A DNA stretch of 10,767 bases from positions 1-10,767 of the forward strand of contig JAPLKX010000066.1 of NCBI GenBank assembly GCA_026387845.1. Reading direction: 5' to 3'. The stretch comes from Candidatus Hydrogenedentota bacterium. GTDB lineage: Bacteria; Hydrogenedentota; Hydrogenedentia; Hydrogenedentales; SLHB01. The notes below the pieces were generated by a model. The model searched no databases, had not been told where the DNA came from, and saw only the letters and a program-made list of their open reading frames with translations. Of the stretch, positions 6,636-10,767 are shown in pieces. The translations under genes and the position numbers were made by a program. Within the stretch, counting starts at the first letter, position 1, and the number at the start of each line of letters is the position of its first letter.

Positions 6636-6748
6636 CATCGTTTACGGGAGACGTAAAGCCTCATGACCAACTGTCCCCGCCGTTCGCGCCCCTAGCTGGA
6701 AAGCCTCCGCCAAGCCGGGGTAGACTGTCTCCCGAGGAGGAACCCGGC

Positions 6749-8125
6749 ATGGGAACCAGTCGAAAAGAACAACTCAAAGCGCTCCAGGGGAACCTCAAGG
6801 CTGTCACATCTTTCGGCGGGCGGGGGAGAGCCAAAATCGGCCAGGAAGAGTTCATGGCCGTCGCGGGACGGTTCGGCTTGAGCCGGAAAACGCTCGAAAA
6901 AATTCGCCAGGCCGTCGCTGAAGAAGACTGGGGCGAAGGGCCGTTCCTCGGCAATTATTACTCCGGCCTGAAAGAAACGAGGGTCGAAGCGTACGAACGC
7001 ACCGCCCGCAGAATTTTCGGCGTCAACTACGCGCTCGGCGTAAGTTCCGGCACGGGCGCGTTGCACTGCGCGTGCGTCGCGGCCGGCGTGGGGCCGGGCT
7101 GCGAAGTCATATGCCCCGCGATAGGTTTCGTGGCGACGCCCGCGTCCGTCGTGCTGGCAAAAGGCGTGCCCGTGTTCTGCGACGTCGACGAGTCGCTCTG
7201 CATAGATCCCGCCAAACTCGAGGCCCTGATCACCCCGCGCACAGTCGCCATCGCGCCCACCCACGTCATGGGCGGCGTGTGCGACATGCGGCCCATCATG
7301 AAAATCGCACGCAAACACAAGCTGATCGTGATCGAGGATGCCGCACAATCCTGCGGCGCAACCTACCGCGGCAAACGCGCCGGCGCGATCGGCGACATCG
7401 GCTGTTTCAGCATCGCCGCATACAAAATCGTCGGCGCCGGCGAAGGCGGCCTGCTCCTGACCAACAACAAGCGCATGTGGGAACGCGCAAACCAGCTCGC
7501 CTAAGGCGGCGGCCTCTGGCGGCCCGAACGGTTCGCCCCGCCACGATACGACGGCGAGCTGTTCTGTGGTACCAACTACCGAATGACCGAACTCGAGGCC
7601 GCCATGGACAACGTCCAATTGCGCCGAATGCCCGCCACTGTCAGGCGGTTCAACAGGGCCAAACTGGCCATCTTGAAACGCCTCAAAACATTCCGCGAAA
7701 TCACCCCTCAAAAATTAAACGACCCCGAAGGCGACGCCGGTTACGCTATCCGCTTTTTCCCCGAAACCATCGAACTGTCCGAGAAGATCACGGCGGCACT
7801 CAAAGACCTTGGAGTCAACTGCAACACCCGAGGCAAACACGCTGGCCCTGATTGGCATTTGTACTCACACATGTACCCCGTTACCCTACAACGAAGCCCC
7901 ACAGGTAAAGAATGTGTGTACGAATGTCCGCATTACACCAGCCGCGGCACCCATGCCTCCTATTCCAACTCGTGCCCCATAGCCGACGACCTATTCAACC
8001 GAGTCGTCAACATCAACCTAAACCAGTGGTTCTCTCCACAGGACTGCCGCCACTTGGCCGATGCCATAGACACAGTCTTAGGGAAGCTGTGCATGCGCGA
8101 CCACAACGCCCGGGGGTGGTTGTAG
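6749..8125 (+). pseudogene. DegT/DnrJ/EryC1/StrS-family PLP aminotransferase interrupted by a TAA
   Basis: The family moves amino groups onto keto-sugars for polysaccharide or glycan precursors, with PLP. The ATG at 6749 follows GAGGAGG (6734-6740) by 8 bases. The first part has 251 codons: a phosphate-binding VSSGTGAL near residues 98-105, IEDAAQS (195-201) contacting PLP, and the Schiff-base lysine Lys226 in SIAAYKIVGAGEGG. A TAA at 7502-7504 then stops the frame. The same frame continues without another stop to TAG at 8123-8125 and encodes the expected second half: GGLWRPERF, GTNYRMTELEAAM, and a C-terminal small domain. Joined, the protein would be 458 residues, slightly long for the family because of an N-terminal extension. 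The truncated product has the lysine but no C-terminal domain, so it is probably inactive. The ATG at 7583 lacks a ribosome site, so separate translation of the second half is unlikely. The exact sugar substrate cannot be read. Confidence 0.85.
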
Positions 8126-8287
8126 GCGCTGGCTTCTCAGCCCCATTCTTCACTATGATACTCTTATTGATGATCAAAGGCTGTTACATCTTCTCTGTAG
8201 CACCAGCCGCTTCACTGGCTTCACAAGGATGCGTTTGTAAATGGATTGTCGAATATCGCCGCGTAGACGTAGCACAGGATAGGTTGC

Positions 8288-10767
8288 ATGATGCCTTCCG
8301 ATGAACTTGCGCCTCTGGCTACTCTCATTGAAAACGAGCCCCACAGGGTGCTTGTTGTCGTTGGGACGGGCGTTACGCGTGGAGCTACGTCTGTCCCACA
8401 AGCATCATCATGGCAGGAATTGCTCCTGCATGGCGTTCGTCACCTGGTTAACACGAAAATCTTCACTTCGGTGCATGGCGACAAAGTTATCTCGGATTTG
8501 AAGAAGTCTTTTTCGCCTTTTGACCTTGATGGCGCCTTAAAGCATGCCGAGAATATTGAACAGAATCTCAGGATGCTTAAAGCAGAAGACTTCGCGGAAT
8601 GGTTGCGTACTGCGTTCCAAAACCTCAATGCTGAGCCGGACAAAGACCACACTTTAATGGCACTTCGGGACCTGCGGGAGGCGGGTTTGCTGTTGCTGAC
8701 GACGAATTACGACAGCCTGCTTTCCGAGGTAACCGGCTTACCTCCGGTCACCTGGGATAACCAGAATGAATTCGTAGAGGTTGTCACAGGACGGCGCGCG
8801 GGCATTCTCCACATCCACGGGCATTGGCAACGTCCTGACTCGGTCGTATTCGGCAGGCGGGGGTATCGAAGTATTGCGGCTAACGAACCTGTCCAGACAG
8901 CGCTGAAGAGTCTATGGCTTGACAGGTCATGGCTGTACGTAGGTTGTGGCGACGGCCTCGAAGATCCGAATCTGGGCAGGCTGCTGGAATGGGGCAAGGG
9001 CTTAGGTCCAGGCACGTGGCCAGACTACTACTTGGCAAAAAACGCAGAGGCTCATGGGCTGAGTTCTAATCCGCGCAAGCCGCCGAACCTAGTCTGTGTA
9101 GGATACCGTGATCATTCGGACCTGCCGGCAATCTTGCGGTCCCTGACGCCCGCGGCCCGCACGTGGCCGTTTGTGCGGCTTGATGAAAGCTCCGGGCTCT
9201 TTCGCATTCCTGGCTCCGACATTCCATTTCCATCGCTGGAGGAATACCTTCGCAGTGAAGTGCCTTCGCTTGCGGCGGACAGCGAGGTGCTCCAACGCCT
9301 CGATCGCCATCGGTGGGCATTCATCTCCGGCACGGCATCGGTTGGCAAGACTACATTGGCGCTCCGCATCGCCACCGCACCCCAGTATCGCGATCATCCT
9401 TCATTCTATGTCGACCTCGGTAAGTTGCTCACGGTCGATGACGATGGAAAGCTGGTGGAAGCCCTGCGGCGGGTGGCTCGTTCAGGTGCCTTGTTCATCG
9501 TCGACAATGCACACCGCCGCCCCGAACTCGCCCGGGACCTGTGGGAACGATGGTCTTCCCTTCCGCGCCAGTCCAAGCTGCTCCTGATTGCAACAGAGGC
9601 CGCGGGAGGCGCAATGCGGGATCCCAGGGAGGACCTGCAGTTCTTCTTGGGCAATGCGGCCAATCCCGGAATAAAAGTCACCACAGCACCTGAAGATCTG
9701 GCTCGTATTGTTGAACATGTCTTCCGCCGTGCCGCGAACGGCAGCAACCGGAAACCTCCCGTTCCTCCCGCTGGAGCCGTAAAACAGTGGCAACGCACTT
9801 ATGGCAGCGCGCTTCATGCGTTCTACATCGCCGTGCTTGGCAATTTGTCGGAATTCCAGCGCGGCAACTGGAAGTTGCCGTATTCATCCGCCTCAGATTG
9901 GGTGCGCAAAAAGTGGCTCAAGGGGCTTGAACGGGATAGTTTGGAGAACCTTCTATGCCTTGCCGTTTTCGGCGCGCAGGAATTTGAAATAGACGTGCTG
10001 GATCAGGCCTTGCCACATCCTGGAAGAGTCCGGCAGTTGCTGGAAAGGTGCCTGCTTGTGAGGACTAAGCGGGGCCAGTTCGGACAGTATCATTCCTACA
10101 GCCTTTGTGAACCTGGATGGGGGCAACTTATCCTGGCCGCGCAGGATCAGCCGATCAATCAAGAGCAGATTCTATTTGATGCCGCCGTCCGCTCCGTAAT
10201 TGTGGCTATGTACTTGGATGCACGCCTCAGTACTCAGGAACTAAATGAAAGGCGCGCAAGTCTTTGGATGTACCTTGCGACCCAACCAGATGAGGTATTG
10301 GCTCGGCTTCTCGAAGCGCCGCTAAGTTACATTGCCCGATTTGCCGTCGCAGCATCCTGTTGCCCTGGATTCGCAGGGCGTATCTGGGATCTTCTCTATC
10401 GGGAACAGGACACTGTCGTTGCACGTGTGTGGGAAACGCCGCTTCACTTTGTCGCCTCCTTCCTTGACACCGCTAAACGGCGCGGGCGCGATGTGAATTC
10501 CCTATGGGATGCAATCGAGAAAGACAAGGAGAAAATTGCCGTCCGTGCGTGGGAGACGCCGCTGGGCGATGTCGCATCATTTCTCAACACGGCCAAGCGG
10601 CATGGGCGCGATGTGAATCCCCTATGGACAGCCATGGAAAAAGACAAGGAGAAGCTGGTCGAGCGTGCGTGGGAGACACCGCTTCACTTTGTCGCGACCT
10701 TCCTCGATACGGCCAAGCGGCATGGGCGCGATGTGAATCCCCTATGGACAGCCATGGAAAAAGACAA
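8288..10767 (+). CDS. SIR2-like/STAND NTPase NLR-like protein with C-terminal repeats (partial, Avs-like defence candidate)
   Basis: This frame is open from ATG 8288 to the window end (826 codons, no stop), preceded by an in-frame TAG at 8270. A second ATG at 8291 is also possible; AGG at 8281-8283 gives only a modest ribosome site. Residues 20-290 form a SIR2-like domain: GTGVT (26-30), TTNYD (138-142, with the likely catalytic Asn140), HIHG (175-178, likely catalytic His177) and YVGCGDGLEDPNL (217-229). Residues 335-480 form a P-loop NTPase: Walker A GTASVGKTT (348-356) and Walker B ALFIVDNAH (401-409). A helical region follows, then 40-residue repeats from about residue 672. SIR2 effector, STAND switch and repeat sensor is the architecture of bacterial NLR-like antiphage proteins that deplete NAD when triggered. 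That activity is inferred, not shown. The 162 bases upstream contain no gene, and no operon partner is seen. The lower GC and mixed codon choice suggest an accessory gene. Confidence 0.88.
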   Translation, partial: MMPSDELAPLATLIENEPHRVLVVVGTGVTRGATSVPQASSWQELLLHGVRHLVNTKIFTSVHGDKVISDLKKSFSPFDLDGALKHAENIEQNLRMLKAEDFAEWLRTAFQNLNAEPDKDHTLMALRDLREAGLLLLTTNYDSLLSEVTGLPPVTWDNQNEFVEVVTGRRAGILHIHGHWQRPDSVVFGRRGYRSIAANEPVQTALKSLWLDRSWLYVGCGDGLEDPNLGRLLEWGKGLGPGTWPDYYLAKNAEAHGLSSNPRKPPNLVCVGYRDHSDLPAILRSLTPAARTWPFVRLDESSGLFRIPGSDIPFPSLEEYLRSEVPSLAADSEVLQRLDRHRWAFISGTASVGKTTLALRIATAPQYRDHPSFYVDLGKLLTVDDDGKLVEALRRVARSGALFIVDNAHRRPELARDLWERWSSLPRQSKLLLIATEAAGGAMRDPREDLQFFLGNAANPGIKVTTAPEDLARIVEHVFRRAANGSNRKPPVPPAGAVKQWQRTYGSALHAFYIAVLGNLSEFQRGNWKLPYSSASDWVRKKWLKGLERDSLENLLCLAVFGAQEFEIDVLDQALPHPGRVRQLLERCLLVRTKRGQFGQYHSYSLCEPGWGQLILAAQDQPINQEQILFDAAVRSVIVAMYLDARLSTQELNERRASLWMYLATQPDEVLARLLEAPLSYIARFAVAASCCPGFAGRIWDLLYREQDTVVARVWETPLHFVASFLDTAKRRGRDVNSLWDAIEKDKEKIAVRAWETPLGDVASFLNTAKRHGRDVNPLWTAMEKDKEKLVERAWETPLHFVATFLDTAKRHGRDVNPLWTAMEKD
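10301..10767 (+). repeat. In-frame 120-bp tandem repeats (40-residue units) in the SIR2-STAND gene
   Basis: Four units in strict 120-bp register are seen: a diverged unit at 10301-10420, then 10421-10540, 10541-10660 and a partial one from 10661 cut by the window end. The protein unit reads approximately WETPLHFVATFLDTAKRHG then RDVNPLWTAMEKDKEKLVE, two amphipathic helices as in an alpha-solenoid. The diverged first unit keeps the pattern (LLEAPLSYIARF, then IWDLL). Units 2 and 3 of the conserved set match at about 93 of 107 bases by hand count, with an unbroken identical 59-base run (10589-10647 with 10709-10767). This indicates recent duplication or gene conversion. The array probably continues past the window. 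Confidence 0.93.

Larger units (their letters stand above)
6429..6748. other. Gene-free stretch rich in hairpins and palindromes
   Basis: No credible coding region is seen in these 320 bases. The frame leading into the aminotransferase stays open upstream to a TTG at 6629, but the good ribosome site is at 6734-6740, before the ATG at 6749, so the upstream part is leader. The stretch holds a 9-bp hairpin, a 12-bp direct repeat, an 8-bp hairpin, a probable terminator and a longer-range inverted repeat joining the last two, each listed separately. Confidence 0.7.

Noticed and set aside
7583..8125. Independent gene starting at ATG 7583
   Set aside because: There is no ribosome site before it and it is in the same frame as the aminotransferase, whose family motifs it completes.
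8126..8287. Promoter or small gene between the aminotransferase and the SIR2-STAND gene
   Set aside because: Only weak, badly spaced boxes and a poor imperfect hairpin near 8180-8210 were seen; nothing strong enough to report.
10421..10767. Ankyrin repeats, suggested by TPLH and DVN in each unit
   Set aside because: The period is 40 residues, not 33, and the ankyrin glycine turns and GADVN-type pattern are missing; the unit looks like two helices of another alpha-solenoid.
10301..10767. CRISPR array
   Set aside because: The repeats are contiguous 120-bp in-frame coding units without spacers.

Overview
The window comes from a GC-rich anaerobic bacterium with the biosynthetic machinery for [FeFe]-hydrogenase. 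The taxon cannot be fixed from sequence alone. The operon order (hydG, TM1266-type regulator, aspA, hydF, hydE), the short tandem or inverted intergenic repeats and the mix of genes would fit an environmental lineage such as a Hydrogenedentota-, PVC- or Desulfobacterota-like bacterium, but that is a guess.

Region 1 (about 189-5763, all + strand) is a compact H-cluster maturation operon. HydG makes the Fe(CO)2(CN) synthon from tyrosine, HydE processes it, and HydF is the GTPase scaffold that assembles and delivers the [2Fe] subcluster. A small ACT-like TM1266-family protein and an aspartate ammonia-lyase sit between hydG and hydF. The hydrogenase structural gene is not in the window. Two intergenic gaps carry short-period repeats: a 9-bp tandem repeat before aspA, and a 31-bp inverted repeat built of 7-bp units between aspA and hydF.

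Region 2 (5764-6748) is mostly non-coding by a conventional view. It contains a 28-codon minus-strand ORF for a very hydrophobic peptide, with a strong ribosome binding site and a plausible sigma70-type promoter, and a 78-aa plus-strand zinc-ribbon protein. A cluster of hairpins and nested palindromes follows, including a probable terminator.

Region 3 (6749-8125) is a DegT/DnrJ/EryC1/StrS-type PLP aminotransferase gene interrupted by one in-frame TAA. The frame continues cleanly for 206 further codons, so this is either a very recent pseudogene or a sequencing error.

Region 4 (8288 to the window end) is a long ORF that runs off the window. It encodes a SIR2-like NAD-binding domain, then a P-loop STAND-type NTPase, then a C-terminal array of 40-residue repeats encoded by near-identical 120-bp DNA units. 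This is the architecture of a bacterial NLR-like (Avs-like) antiphage defence protein, and it is the most interesting object in the window. It is in an accessory-looking segment next to a broken gene and seems unrelated to the hydrogenase operon.
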